A DNA stretch of 64,000 bases. Origin: a bacterium. GTDB lineage: Bacteria; Patescibacteriota; Minisyncoccia; Phycocordibacterales; UBA1006. Below are positions 8,916 through 16,367 of the stretch, one piece after another. The stretch lies in the NCBI GenBank assembly GCA_030433255.1, contig JAUIMI010000001.1, forward strand, positions 247,362-311,361, given 5' to 3'. Made by a program: the position numbers and the translations under genes. The notes beneath the pieces are model-generated. The model was given only the letters and a program-made list of their open reading frames with translations, did not search any database and had not been told where the DNA came from. Positions within the stretch are counted from its first letter, which is position 1; each line of letters begins with the position of its first letter.

Positions 8916-8927
8916 TAAATAAGTTAT
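8896..8927. promoter_or_regulatory. Perfect 14-bp inverted repeat, candidate operator
   Basis: ATAACTTATTTATT (8896-8909) and its exact reverse complement (8914-8927) are separated by TGTC. The loop bases form part of the -35 box of the minus-strand promoter, and the left arm fills its spacer. The plus-strand pilin promoter lies about 20 bp to the right. No T-run follows, so this is not an ordinary terminator. A dimeric repressor or activator controlling both divergent units is the simplest reading. Confidence 0.6.
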
Positions 8928-8947
8928 GAAAAAAGTTATCTATTATG

Positions 8948-8953
8948 TATAAT
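8948..8953 (+). promoter_or_regulatory. -10 box of the divergent pilin operon
   Basis: TATAAT ends 6 nt before the ATG at 8960, so the mRNA would be leaderless. No good -35 is present; the operator-like repeat ends 20 bp upstream. Confidence 0.6.
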
Positions 8954-8959
8954 ATACTT

Positions 8960-9379
8960 ATGAAAAAAACACTTACTTATATTTATTTTTCTTTTCTTAT
9001 CCTTATTATTTCTCCCATTTCTGTTTTTGGGCAAACTAGTTTAGGAGGAGGATCAAATGCTAACCCGAGCTCAACCGGAGGAGGATCAAATACAAGTGCC
9101 CCATCAATAACTCTTGATAATCCGCTTGGGAATAATGTTCAAGATATTCCAACACTTGTTGAAAAAATTCTAGATATTGCACTAACTATTGGTGTTCCAA
9201 TTATTGCACTAGCAATTATCTATTCTGGGTATCTGTTTATTGCAGCTCAAGGTAATAAAGATAAGTTACAAGAAGCAAAACAAACTTTGCTGTATGTATT
9301 TATAGGAGCAGCTATTTTATTAGCATCATATGCAATTGCAAACGCTATCGTTGATACTATTGCTGCAATTCGAGGGTAA
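8960..9379 (+). CDS. T4SS pilin-like protein (VirB2/TrbC type)
   Basis: 139 residues: a signal peptide (about 1-24, ending SVFGQ), a Gly/Ser/Asn-rich extracellular stretch, helix 1 (IGVPIIALAIIYSGYLFIAA), a QGNKDKLQEAKQ turn and helix 2 (LLYVFIGAAILLASYAIANAIV). Of the set it is closest to the classical TrbC/VirB2 pattern. I use the second in-frame ATG because the first overlaps the -10 box. It starts a three-gene operon (1- and 9-bp gaps) of pilin-like genes. Confidence 0.75.
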   Translation: MKKTLTYIYFSFLILIISPISVFGQTSLGGGSNANPSSTGGGSNTSAPSITLDNPLGNNVQDIPTLVEKILDIALTIGVPIIALAIIYSGYLFIAAQGNKDKLQEAKQTLLYVFIGAAILLASYAIANAIVDTIAAIRG

Positions 9380-9380
9380 T

Positions 9381-9734
9381 ATGATTAATAATGTTAAAAA
9401 AATAATAGCAGGAGGTGCATTGGTATTCCCAGTGTTTGGGTTCGCTGCAACCTTTAAAGACGCAGTCGCTTCGGTTGTAAATGTGAGTGGGCTACTTATT
9501 CCATTGTTGTTCTCGTTTGCTTTAGCTTGGTTTATTTGGGGTATCGTTGATTTCATTCGTGCTGCTGATAACCCAGAACAACGTAAAAAGGGGAAGCAAC
9601 GAATACTCTGGGGGATTTTAGCAATTACCGTTATGGTTGGGTATCTCGGGTTTACCTCAATATTTACACAGACATTCTTTAACCAGGGAACCTCTATTTT
9701 GCCACAACTTTTTGAATCTCAGAATCAGAATTAA
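9381..9734 (+). CDS. T4SS pilin-like protein
   Basis: 117 residues. A signal-like N-terminus (to FGFAA near 21) is followed by helix 1 (GLLIPLLFSFALAWFIWGIVDFI), a basic turn (RAADNPEQRKKGKQR) and helix 2 (ILWGILAITVMVGYLGF). The ATG lies 1 bp after the previous stop and has a GAGGG ribosome-binding site about 5 nt upstream, unlike the leaderless first genes of units. That supports internal translation within an operon. The polar C-terminus lacks Cys. Confidence 0.7.
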   Translation: MINNVKKIIAGGALVFPVFGFAATFKDAVASVVNVSGLLIPLLFSFALAWFIWGIVDFIRAADNPEQRKKGKQRILWGILAITVMVGYLGFTSIFTQTFFNQGTSILPQLFESQNQN

Positions 9735-9743
9735 CATAATATT

Positions 9744-10085
9744 ATGAAGAAATTTTTTACGACAATATTAACAATACTATTTCTACCAGAACTTGCTTTT
9801 GCTCAGTTTGATTCTACAAGCGTGTCTTCACTTATTACCTCGGCTCATGGATTAATTAATAGAACAATTATTCCACTTCTTATTTCGGCTGCTGTACTGT
9901 ATACCATCTACGCAGTTGTTGTATTTATTGCCGAGACTAGTGATTCACAAAAAAAAGAGGAAAAGAAACAGCAAATTTTTTGGGCAATTATTGGTCTCTT
10001 TGTTATTGTGTCTATTTGGGGGCTCGTCGCAATTGTTGGACGAACATTCGGCACCTTTGCAGGAGGATCAATTAGTGTAAATTAA
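9744..10085 (+). CDS. T4SS pilin-like protein
   Basis: 113 residues: signal peptide ending LAFAQ near 21, helix 1 (IIPLLISAAVLYTIYAVVVFIA), a very charged turn (ETSDSQKKEEKKQQ) and helix 2 (IFWAIIGLFVIVSIWGLVAIVG), ending in a Gly-rich tail. It resembles the 6260 protein closely, including a shared SAAVL stretch in helix 1 and a W-G pair in helix 2, so the two probably arose by duplication. It is the last gene of the operon. Confidence 0.75.
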   Translation: MKKFFTTILTILFLPELAFAQFDSTSVSSLITSAHGLINRTIIPLLISAAVLYTIYAVVVFIAETSDSQKKEEKKQQIFWAIIGLFVIVSIWGLVAIVGRTFGTFAGGSISVN

Positions 10086-10114
10086 AAAAACTATACGAAT
10101 TGGTATAGTTTTTT
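10085..10114 (+). terminator. Terminator of the pilin operon
   Basis: AAAAAACTATAC/GTATAGTTTTTT stem with a GAATTG loop. Confidence 0.9.
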
Positions 10115-10123
10115 ATTATTAAC

Positions 10124-10151
10124 TTGCACAAAATAAGTGAATCTATATAAT
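10124..10151 (+). promoter_or_regulatory. Promoter of tRNA-Lys
   Basis: TTGCAC (10124-10129), 16-bp spacer, TATAAT (10146-10151). The start is expected near 10158, just before the mature 5' end. Confidence 0.7.
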
Positions 10152-10162
10152 TGCTTTTGTTA

Positions 10163-10235
10163 CCGCTTGTAGCTCAGTTGGTAGAGCAGCTGGCTCTTAA
10201 CCAGACGGTCGAAGGTTCAAGTCCTTCCAGGCGGA
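10163..10235 (+). tRNA. tRNA-Lys (anticodon CTT)
   Basis: 73 nt with a complete cloverleaf: acceptor CCGCTTG/CAGGCGG, D-arm GCTC/GAGC, anticodon loop CTCTTAA, T-arm GAAGG/CCTTC and discriminator A. Position 27-43 of the anticodon stem is a G-A mismatch. CCA is not encoded. The anticodon reads AAG. Confidence 0.95.
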
Positions 10236-10378
10236 CACGAATAGAGCCCTATACTCTATCGTAAAATTGTATATAATAAGTACACACCTACCCAGGTGGT
10301 GCAAAATTTTGATAAGAAGTACACACGCTGTGCGTGAAAACTTTTTGTTGGATATTTTCACAAATGGGGACATTACCT
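10236..10378 (+). other. Spacer between tRNA genes with hairpins and a tRNA-Leu-like remnant
   Basis: 143 bp without a gene. It holds a TATAAT at 10272-10277 and hairpins at 10241-10259 (ATAGAG/CTCTAT), about 10286-10299 (CACCT/AGGTG) and about 10324-10336 (CACGC/GCGTG). CCCAGGTGGTG at 10291-10301 and ACACGCTG at 10323-10330 repeat, in order, the 5' part of the downstream tRNA-Leu. It may be a decayed tRNA copy or a processed tRNA leader. Confidence 0.4.
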
Positions 10379-10460
10379 GCCCAGGTGGTGGAATTGGTAG
10401 ACACGCTGGTCTTAGGAACCAGTGCGGCAACGCGTGGAGGTTCGAGCCCTCTCTTGGGCA
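10379..10460 (+). tRNA. tRNA-Leu (anticodon TAG)
   Basis: 82 nt, class II with a long variable arm. Acceptor GCCCAGG/CTTGGGC, anticodon stem CTGGT/ACCAG around CTTAGGA, T-arm GGAGG with TTCGAGC. Discriminator A; CCA not encoded. Confidence 0.95.
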
Positions 10461-10463
10461 CAT

Positions 10464-10507
10464 AAAATAAAAATCATAGATGTAGTTATTTCTATGGTTT
10501 TTATTTT
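10464..10507 (+). terminator. Terminator after tRNA-Leu
   Basis: A 17-bp stem with one T-G wobble (arms 10464-10480 and 10491-10507), 10-nt loop, right arm rich in T. Confidence 0.8.
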
Positions 10508-10547
10508 GGTGTATTATGGAATAGTTAATCGTATTAATTATTTATAT

Positions 10548-10964
10548 ATGTTAAAAGAATTTAAAGAATTTGCCGTAAAGGGAAACATGGTTGATATGGC
10601 TGTTGGTATTGTTATTGGAGGTGCCTTTGGAACAATTGTTAAATCACTAGTTTCAGACATTATTATGCCGATTGTTTCTGGGATATTTAAGGTTCCAGAT
10701 TTCAGTAACCTTTTTATTGTATTAAAAGGTACAGGAGATTCATTTACCTCAGTGGAGGCAGCGCGTGAAGCTGGTGCATCAGTATTAGCGTATGGTACAT
10801 TCATTAATGCACTTATCGCGTTTTTGATTGTTGCATGGGTATTATTTGTTGTTGTAAAAGCTATTAATAAGCTTAAAAAAGAAAAAGACGTAGTAGAAGA
10901 AACTCCAGCAGGACCAACTGAAGTAGAGCTACTATCTGAGATCAGAGATGCTCTTAAAAAATAA
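10548..10964 (+). CDS. mscL: Large-conductance mechanosensitive channel MscL
   Basis: 138 residues, the usual length. MscL forms a homopentameric inner-membrane pore that opens under tension to release solutes during hypo-osmotic shock. The N-terminal signature ([20 protein letters not shown], then [18 protein letters not shown]) matches the amphipathic helix and TM1. TM2 lies at about 84-108, and the C-terminal charged helical bundle ends in [12 protein letters not shown]. The longer open frame runs back through tRNA-Leu, so the ATG at 10548 is the sensible start. It is monocistronic between two terminators. An MscS-type channel at 50.8 kb gives a second valve. Confidence 0.95.
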   Translation: MLKEFKEFAVKGNMVDMAVGIVIGGAFGTIVKSLVSDIIMPIVSGIFKVPDFSNLFIVLKGTGDSFTSVEAAREAGASVLAYGTFINALIAFLIVAWVLFVVVKAINKLKKEKDVVEETPAGPTEVELLSEIRDALKK

Positions 10965-10994
10965 CAACCATAGATAGCTATGGTTGTTATTTTT
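10956..10994. terminator. Bidirectional terminator between mscL and the LOG-family gene
   Basis: 17-bp stem AAAAATAACAACCATAG/CTATGGTTGTTATTTTT with an ATAG loop, spanning both stop codons. Confidence 0.9.
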
Positions 10995-11715
10995 CATCTT
11001 GTCCTAAATGATGTGTATTTGAGATATCCGTACGAACGGGTGCGTTTTTAATAATTTCTAACACTTCTTCGTCATCATCAGTGATGATATATAAATCGAG
11101 ATCTTGAGGATTTATTGTTTCTTGTCCTTCTTTTAAAAGTACTTCTTTAAAATAATTTTCTAAAGGTTGCCAGAAATCACTACCATAAAGAATGATGGGT
11201 GTTTTAGGAACTTTTTTGGTTTGGATAAGAGTTAAAATTTCAAAAAATTCATCCATGGTTCCAAATCCACCTGGACAGTAAATATAAGTTTCTGCTGCGT
11301 ATGCAAGAGTTACTTTCCGTGAGTAAAAATGATGGAACTCAATAGTATCATCAAGGTAAGGGTTGGCAGTTTGTTCAAAAGGAAGTTCAATATTAATCCC
11401 TACTGATTTCCCATTTTGTGCTTCAAAAGCTCCTTTATTTGCTGCTCCCATTATTCCGTATCCACCACCTGTCACCACGGTATAATCAAGATCGGCTATT
11501 TTACGAGCCAGAGATTCAACACGTTGGTAGATTTCTGTTTCTGGTTTAAGTCGAGCAGATCCAAAAATAGTTACTGATTTAGGATGTTTTTTCATTAAAT
11601 CAAAACCACGTCTAAATTCAGCATCAATAATACACATTCGTGAGTCAATAACGTTATCATTAGTTACAATACATTCATGTGTTATTTCTTTTAAATTTTT
11701 GTTTTCAATGTTCAT
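10987..11715 (-). CDS. LOG-family Rossmann protein (TIGR00730-like)
   Basis: 242 residues. The family hydrolyses nucleoside 5'-monophosphates to base and ribose 5-phosphate (cytokinin riboside monophosphate phosphoribohydrolase in plants and actinobacteria). Visible features are SVTIFGSAR at 47-55, the GGGYGIMGAANKGA nucleotide loop at 83-96, Arg133 in FYSRK, and the defining PGGxGTxxE motif at 148-156 with Glu156. An N-terminal extension of about 45 residues is common in bacterial members. A TATACT lies 6 nt before the start on the minus strand, divergent from the next gene. The cellular substrate is not evident. Confidence 0.85.
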   Translation of the reverse strand: MNIENKNLKEITHECIVTNDNVIDSRMCIIDAEFRRGFDLMKKHPKSVTIFGSARLKPETEIYQRVESLARKIADLDYTVVTGGGYGIMGAANKGAFEAQNGKSVGINIELPFEQTANPYLDDTIEFHHFYSRKVTLAYAAETYIYCPGGFGTMDEFFEILTLIQTKKVPKTPIILYGSDFWQPLENYFKEVLLKEGQETINPQDLDLYIITDDDEEVLEIIKNAPVRTDISNTHHLGQDEK

Positions 11716-11783
11716 TTGATAAGTATATCATGTCTCTTGTTAATGCATGAGTAATTATAGCTTTCTGTTATAATGAGAACATA

Positions 11784-12623
11784 ATGTCAAATAAAAAAAT
11801 AAAAAAGGTCGTAAAGAAAAAAGGGGTAAAAGAACCTTTTGCTACTGAAAAATTATGTGACTCTATGACGATGGTTGGAGCATCTTCTGAACTAGCGCAA
11901 CAAATTTGTAGTATTGTTGATGAAAGCATCGAATCAGGAAGTTCTACTGATAAAATTTTTACTACAACACGTAGGTATCTTAAGAAATTTAATCCCAAAA
12001 TTGCTGCCTTGTATGCATTGGAACGAGGTCTTGGAGCTTTGGGTCCATCAGGTTTTATTTTTGAACAATATGTAGCAGCACTGTTTGAAGAAATGGGTTA
12101 CCATGTTCAAACAAATATCTACGCAGAAGGTGAAGGAGTAACTCATGAGATTGATGTGTGGGCTGAAAAAGGTAATGTTGTGTACATCATTGAGGCAAAG
12201 TATCGTAATGATTATGATTCAAAGACTCACATAAACCAAGTTATGTATGCTGATGCTCGGTTGCATGATATACGTCGTCAGGCTCACAAAAAAGAGGATA
12301 CACGAGAGTTCTACATGTGGGTGGTGACGAACACTCGTTTTACAGATAATGCTATTAATTATGTTGCTTTTAGGGATATTCAATTAATGGGTTGGGATTA
12401 TCCAAAATATATAAACTTAAAGAAAATAGTTTCAGAAAAAAAATTATATCCAGTAACGATTCTTCCTTCGGTTAACCAAAAAATTCTTCGAGGTTTTTCA
12501 GCGAATGGAGTGATTTTGGTAAAAAGCCTTATACATATGAAAAGTATTGATTTTCAAGAACAATACGGAGCATCACGAACACTTGCTGATAAACTTGTTG
12601 CAGAAATTAATGAACTTCTATAA
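11784..12623 (+). CDS. ATP-cone domain fused to a PD-(D/E)xK (Mrr-like) nuclease
   Basis: 279 residues. Residues 7-85 match an ATP-cone (basic start, KEPFATEKLCDSM, then FNPKIAALYALERG), the module that senses ATP/dATP in ribonucleotide reductases and NrdR. Residues 90-200 form a restriction-endonuclease-like core: Glu94, Asp124 in HEIDVW, and Glu137-x-Lys139 in IIEAKY, a complete D-ExK site. The C-terminal 40 residues, ending YGASRTLADKLVAEINELL, are helical. No methylase is adjacent, so this is not a standard restriction cassette. A nucleotide-gated DNA or RNA nuclease is the inference. TATAAT at 11769-11774 lies 9 nt before the ATG. Confidence 0.75.
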   Translation: MSNKKIKKVVKKKGVKEPFATEKLCDSMTMVGASSELAQQICSIVDESIESGSSTDKIFTTTRRYLKKFNPKIAALYALERGLGALGPSGFIFEQYVAALFEEMGYHVQTNIYAEGEGVTHEIDVWAEKGNVVYIIEAKYRNDYDSKTHINQVMYADARLHDIRRQAHKKEDTREFYMWVVTNTRFTDNAINYVAFRDIQLMGWDYPKYINLKKIVSEKKLYPVTILPSVNQKILRGFSANGVILVKSLIHMKSIDFQEQYGASRTLADKLVAEINELL

Positions 12624-12635
12624 GTTCTTTTTTTT
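12612..12635 (+). terminator. Terminator after the ATP-cone nuclease
   Basis: GAACTT/AAGTTC around CTAT, then eight T. It overlaps the last codons. Confidence 0.75.
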
Positions 12636-12692
12636 GTTGATTTTTTTTATTTAATATGGTTTTATTTATATAAATAAAATAAAACTAAAAAT

Positions 12693-12998
12693 ATGGAATT
12701 AAAAGAATCTTATTCACCAGAGGATTGGAATATCATTTTAAGCGAAAAACCTGACCCAAAAGCAAAATTAAAAAAAGAAATTTTAAAAATGCCTGTTCCT
12801 CTTTTACGTAAAAAAATTGCTAATCGATTGGTTTCACTTGAATCTGCTGATTTATTATCAAAGTTTAAAGGTCGCTCAAGAAAAAGACTTGTTAAATTAT
12901 ATACGTGGCTTATTGATTTGTATGATGATTCCCAACATAGTTGGCCTTTTTTAGAAAAGATTAGAAGAAGTAATGAAAAAAGATTTTTAATTAATTAA
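12693..12998 (+). CDS. Hypothetical small basic protein
   Basis: 101 residues, Lys/Arg/Leu-rich and mostly helical, without a signal or membrane segment. A KFKGRSRKRLVKLYTWLIDLYDD stretch (split here: KFKGRSRKRL then VKLYTWLIDL) suggests a nucleic-acid-binding surface but is no known motif. It stands alone between two terminators. I do not recognise the family. Confidence 0.6.
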   Translation: MELKESYSPEDWNIILSEKPDPKAKLKKEILKMPVPLLRKKIANRLVSLESADLLSKFKGRSRKRLVKLYTWLIDLYDDSQHSWPFLEKIRRSNEKRFLIN

Positions 12999-13018
12999 AA
13001 ATGATTCATGAAAATAAA

Positions 13019-13048
13019 TAAAAACCTTACCTTGGGTAAGGTTTTTTT
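13019..13048 (+). terminator. Terminator after the small basic protein gene
   Basis: AAACCTTACC/GGTAAGGTTT stem with a TTG loop and T-run. Confidence 0.9.
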
Positions 13049-13083
13049 GTTTTTAATTTTTGCGAGTATATAATAGAGATATT

Positions 13084-14343
13084 ATGAATAATACAGAAAC
13101 ACAAAGCATTTATAAAAATATACAAAATGCTATTACGTCAGCTGGAAAAAAGTTAGGGTTCAGTGACGCAACAATTACAAATATTACTGAGCCATATAAT
13201 GTTATTAATCAATCAGTATTGGTACCAGAAATAGGAAAAGAAATCGACATGTATCGTGTTCAATTTAATAATGCTCTTGGTCCATACAAAGGAGGAATAC
13301 GTTTTCATCCAGATGTTGATTTAGATGAAGTAAAAACACTCGCCGTTACTATGATGTTAAAGTGTTCGCTCATTGGGATTCCTTTGGGTGGAGCAAAAGG
13401 TGGTGCAACTATTAACCCTCGAGAGTACAGTGAACAACAGATTGAAGCTGTTGCACGAACATGGGCACGTACCATGTCGACATATATTGGTGTAGATAAG
13501 GATATTCCAGCACCAGATGTAAATACAAACGGTCAAATCATGTCATATATGTTAGATGAGTTTGAAAAAACAGTAGGACGATCAGAACCTGGAGTCATTA
13601 CCGGAAAACCAATAGAGCTTGGTGGATCGTTAGGAAGAACCCAAGCAACATCTCAAGGTGGTGTATATGTTTTAGAAAAGATACTTGAGTTTATGCCAGA
13701 ATTAGCTGGAGATAAAAAAATCATTATTCAAGGTTTTGGAAACGTTGGTTCTTTTGCTGCAATTATTTTAAAAAATCTTGGTTTTACTATTGTTGGTATT
13801 TCAGATTCTCGTGGTGCTATCTACAAAGACTCAGGTTTTGATGTTGAATCTATTGCTGATGAAAAAAATACATCACGCACCAGTCTCCATGAGATGTTTG
13901 CTGATGTTGATGATGTGCAAAAAATTTCAAATGAAGATTTACTTGTACAACCATGTGATATTTTAATTCCTGCAGCTCTTGAAAATCAAATTACAGAATT
14001 AAATGCTGATGATATTTCAGCAAAGGTTATTCTGGAATTAGCAAATAACCCAACAAATACTAAAGCAGATGCCATTTTAAAGGAAAAAGGTGTTGTATTA
14101 ATACCTGACTTCTTGGCAAATGCTGGTGGTGTTACGGTAAGCTATTTTGAATGGGTTCAAAATCGTCAACAATACTATTGGACAGCAAAAGAGGTAGATG
14201 AGCGTCTATTTGCTATTATGAATAAAGCTACTGATGCGGTGTATACATTATCGCAAAAAGAATCATTAACATTGCGAGAAGCTGGTTTCCAGATAGCTGT
14301 GGAGCGTGTAGGGAAGGCTGCTTCATTGCGAGGTAATAAATAG
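13084..14343 (+). CDS. gdhA: Glutamate dehydrogenase
   Basis: 419 residues, typical of the hexameric family. It interconverts glutamate with 2-oxoglutarate and ammonia using NAD(P). Residues seen: the GPYKGGIRFHP substrate loop at 66-76, Lys93 in MMLKCS, catalytic Lys105 in LGGAKGG, Asp145 in PAPDVNTNG, and the dinucleotide loop GFGNVGSF. An ALENQIT segment and an NAGGVTVSYFEW segment near the C-terminus are conserved. Cofactor preference cannot be read. I chose the ATG at 13084 because TATAAT (13069-13074) lies 9 nt upstream; a TTG farther upstream precedes the box. One of few amino-acid metabolism enzymes in the window. Confidence 0.93.
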   Translation: MNNTETQSIYKNIQNAITSAGKKLGFSDATITNITEPYNVINQSVLVPEIGKEIDMYRVQFNNALGPYKGGIRFHPDVDLDEVKTLAVTMMLKCSLIGIPLGGAKGGATINPREYSEQQIEAVARTWARTMSTYIGVDKDIPAPDVNTNGQIMSYMLDEFEKTVGRSEPGVITGKPIELGGSLGRTQATSQGGVYVLEKILEFMPELAGDKKIIIQGFGNVGSFAAIILKNLGFTIVGISDSRGAIYKDSGFDVESIADEKNTSRTSLHEMFADVDDVQKISNEDLLVQPCDILIPAALENQITELNADDISAKVILELANNPTNTKADAILKEKGVVLIPDFLANAGGVTVSYFEWVQNRQQYYWTAKEVDERLFAIMNKATDAVYTLSQKESLTLREAGFQIAVERVGKAASLRGNK

Positions 14344-14345
14344 GT

Positions 14346-14609
14346 ATGAAGCGATTACTTGCGGGTATAATTTTTATAGGACTTATTTTATGGGTGCATC
14401 CAATTGCAGGTCTTTTTGCTGCAATTGTTTTTGCATTACTACAACCGTACCCTTATTATGAAATAGTTATCTTAGGAGTACTCATTGATGCCTTTTATCA
14501 TACTATTGTTTCATTTTCGTTTTTTAATATACCTGTATATACCGTATCAACTATTCTGATATTTTTAATGTTAGGACGGATTCAAAAAAGTATTAACATG
14601 TATGCGTAA
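14346..14609 (+). CDS. MreD-like small membrane protein
   Basis: 87 residues with about three hydrophobic helices covering almost the full length. It follows gdhA by 2 bp and overlaps mrdA by 8 bp (its last codons contain the mrdA ATG), so the two are translationally coupled. In rod-shaped bacteria the gene before PBP2 is often mreD, a small elongasome membrane protein. Position and topology suggest that role, but it is much shorter than E. coli MreD and has no diagnostic motif. Confidence 0.5.
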   Translation: MKRLLAGIIFIGLILWVHPIAGLFAAIVFALLQPYPYYEIVILGVLIDAFYHTIVSFSFFNIPVYTVSTILIFLMLGRIQKSINMYA

Positions 14610-16314
14610 TTGGTTTTTTAAAAAAAAATATAAGGATTTTGAAATTGCTCCTGATGAAATTTTTTTAGAATCGGTTAATATTTCTGAACTTGATACACAA
14701 CAATTTGAGGGAGTAATTGAAAAACCAATTTCACAAAAATCACTGTTTTTTTTAGGTGGTATCTTTGTTGCTGTCTTGTGTATATTTTTTGGTCGCTTGT
14801 TTATTTTACAAATCATTCAAGGTGAATCTTTTTTTGTACGGTCTGAGGATAATCGATTACAAAGTATTCCTTTGTTTGCTGAACGTGGGGTTATTTACGA
14901 TAGAAACAATAATGAAATTGCATGGAATACCCATGATTCTGAAAATCAAGATGAGTTTTTGTATCGATCGTATACTCAATTATCAGGTCATGGTCATTTA
15001 TTAGGATATGTTAATTACCCTCAAACTGACGACTCAGGTAACTATTGGAGATTCAATATAGAAGGCCAAGCCGGAATTGAGAAAAAATATAACAATGTTC
15101 TTTCTGGGATTAATGGAGCACAATTAAAAGAAGTTGATGCCTTAGGTAATTTAGTTTCTGATAATCTTATTCAGTCACCTGAAAATGGAGATAATGTGTA
15201 TACAACGATTGATACCTATATTCAACATTATCTATACGAAGGAATTAAAACGCAAGCCGAGGAGGCAGGCTTCCAAGGAGGCGCTGGGAGTATTATGGAT
15301 ATTCATACTGGTGAATTATTAGCATTTACGAGTTATCCTGAGTTCGATCCCTACACCCTAGCAGAAGGTTCTGATGTTGAAAAAATTCAAGGTTTCTTTA
15401 ACGATCCGTATAAGCCGTTTTTAAATCGTGTACTTTCGGGGGTATATTCTCCTGGTTCGGTTGTAAAGCCATTTCTTGGTTTGGCTGCATTAAATGAAGA
15501 CCTTATTGATGAAAATACTACCATCATGAGTACCGGGAGAATTGAAATCCCAAATCGATTTAACCCGTCAAACAGTTCTATTTTTAGAGATTGGAGATCT
15601 GGCGGTCATGGTAATACTGATATTTACCACGCTATCGCTGATTCTGTTAATACTTTTTTCTACGCAATAGGAGGAGGTTGGCAAGACCAAGAAGGGCTTG
15701 GTATTACCAATATTGAAAAATATATCCGTGCCTTTGAAATATCAGAACCAACAGGAATTGATTTTGGAAATGAATCAGGTGGAACAATACCAAGTCCTGA
15801 GTGGAAAGAACAAACATTTGCTGATGGAACATGGCGTTTAGGAGATACCTATATTACCTCAATTGGACAGTTTGGTTTTCAAGTAACACCTATTCAAATG
15901 ACTCGGGCAATGGCTGCTTTAGCGAACAACGGAACACTTGTGACACCTCTATTGATTGCCTCTGAGAAAGAAGTAAAAGAGGTACCTATTACCATATCAA
16001 CAGGTGATTATCAGATTATTCGAAAGGCACTTCGGCAAACAGTAACAGACGGGACGGCTCGAATTATAAATACCCCCTATGTTTCTATGGCAGCAAAAAC
16101 AGGAACTGCTCAGGTTGGGGTAAATAACGAATACGAAAATTCATGGGTGGTTGGATTTTTCCCATACGAAAATCCACGTTATTCATTTAGTATTGTTATG
16201 GAGCGTGGTCCTGATGGAGGAGATGGATCGGCTGGTCGTGCTATGCGGCATTTTATTGACGCTGTCCAAGAACAGTATCCTGAATTTTGGTTAGAGATAC
16301 AAAACAACTCTTAA
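14602..16314 (+). CDS. mrdA: Penicillin-binding protein 2, class B transpeptidase
   Basis: 570 residues. It cross-links peptidoglycan strands during elongation with a RodA/FtsW-type polymerase. One TM helix at about 50-75 is followed by the pedestal/dimerisation domain (AERGVIYDRNN near 94-104) and the transpeptidase domain with all three active-site motifs: Ser286-x-x-Lys289, SVN at 348-350, and KTG at 499-501. The cytoplasmic N-terminus of about 45 residues is long and acidic. The start overlaps the MreD-like frame by 8 nt. FtsI is the alternative; I prefer PBP2 because of the MreD-like partner. Confidence 0.85.
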   Translation: MRNWFFKKKYKDFEIAPDEIFLESVNISELDTQQFEGVIEKPISQKSLFFLGGIFVAVLCIFFGRLFILQIIQGESFFVRSEDNRLQSIPLFAERGVIYDRNNNEIAWNTHDSENQDEFLYRSYTQLSGHGHLLGYVNYPQTDDSGNYWRFNIEGQAGIEKKYNNVLSGINGAQLKEVDALGNLVSDNLIQSPENGDNVYTTIDTYIQHYLYEGIKTQAEEAGFQGGAGSIMDIHTGELLAFTSYPEFDPYTLAEGSDVEKIQGFFNDPYKPFLNRVLSGVYSPGSVVKPFLGLAALNEDLIDENTTIMSTGRIEIPNRFNPSNSSIFRDWRSGGHGNTDIYHAIADSVNTFFYAIGGGWQDQEGLGITNIEKYIRAFEISEPTGIDFGNESGGTIPSPEWKEQTFADGTWRLGDTYITSIGQFGFQVTPIQMTRAMAALANNGTLVTPLLIASEKEVKEVPITISTGDYQIIRKALRQTVTDGTARIINTPYVSMAAKTGTAQVGVNNEYENSWVVGFFPYENPRYSFSIVMERGPDGGDGSAGRAMRHFIDAVQEQYPEFWLEIQNNS

Positions 16315-16330
16315 TATAAGAGTTGTTTTG
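16301..16330 (+). terminator. Terminator after mrdA
   Basis: Perfect 13-bp stem AAAACAACTCTTA/TAAGAGTTGTTTT around ATA, overlapping the stop codon. Confidence 0.9.
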
Positions 16331-16367
16331 TATTGCAATAAAATAGTTCGTACCTATACTGGTATAC

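Noticed and set aside
3211..10085. A complete type IV secretion or ABC transport operon
   Set aside because: No ATPase, permease, VirB6/8/9/10 or coupling protein gene is present in the window; only pilin-like and binding-protein genes are.
10197..10463. Minus-strand open frame of 88 codons across the two tRNA genes
   Set aside because: It is the well-known false frame produced by translating tRNA genes antisense; both tRNAs fold completely.
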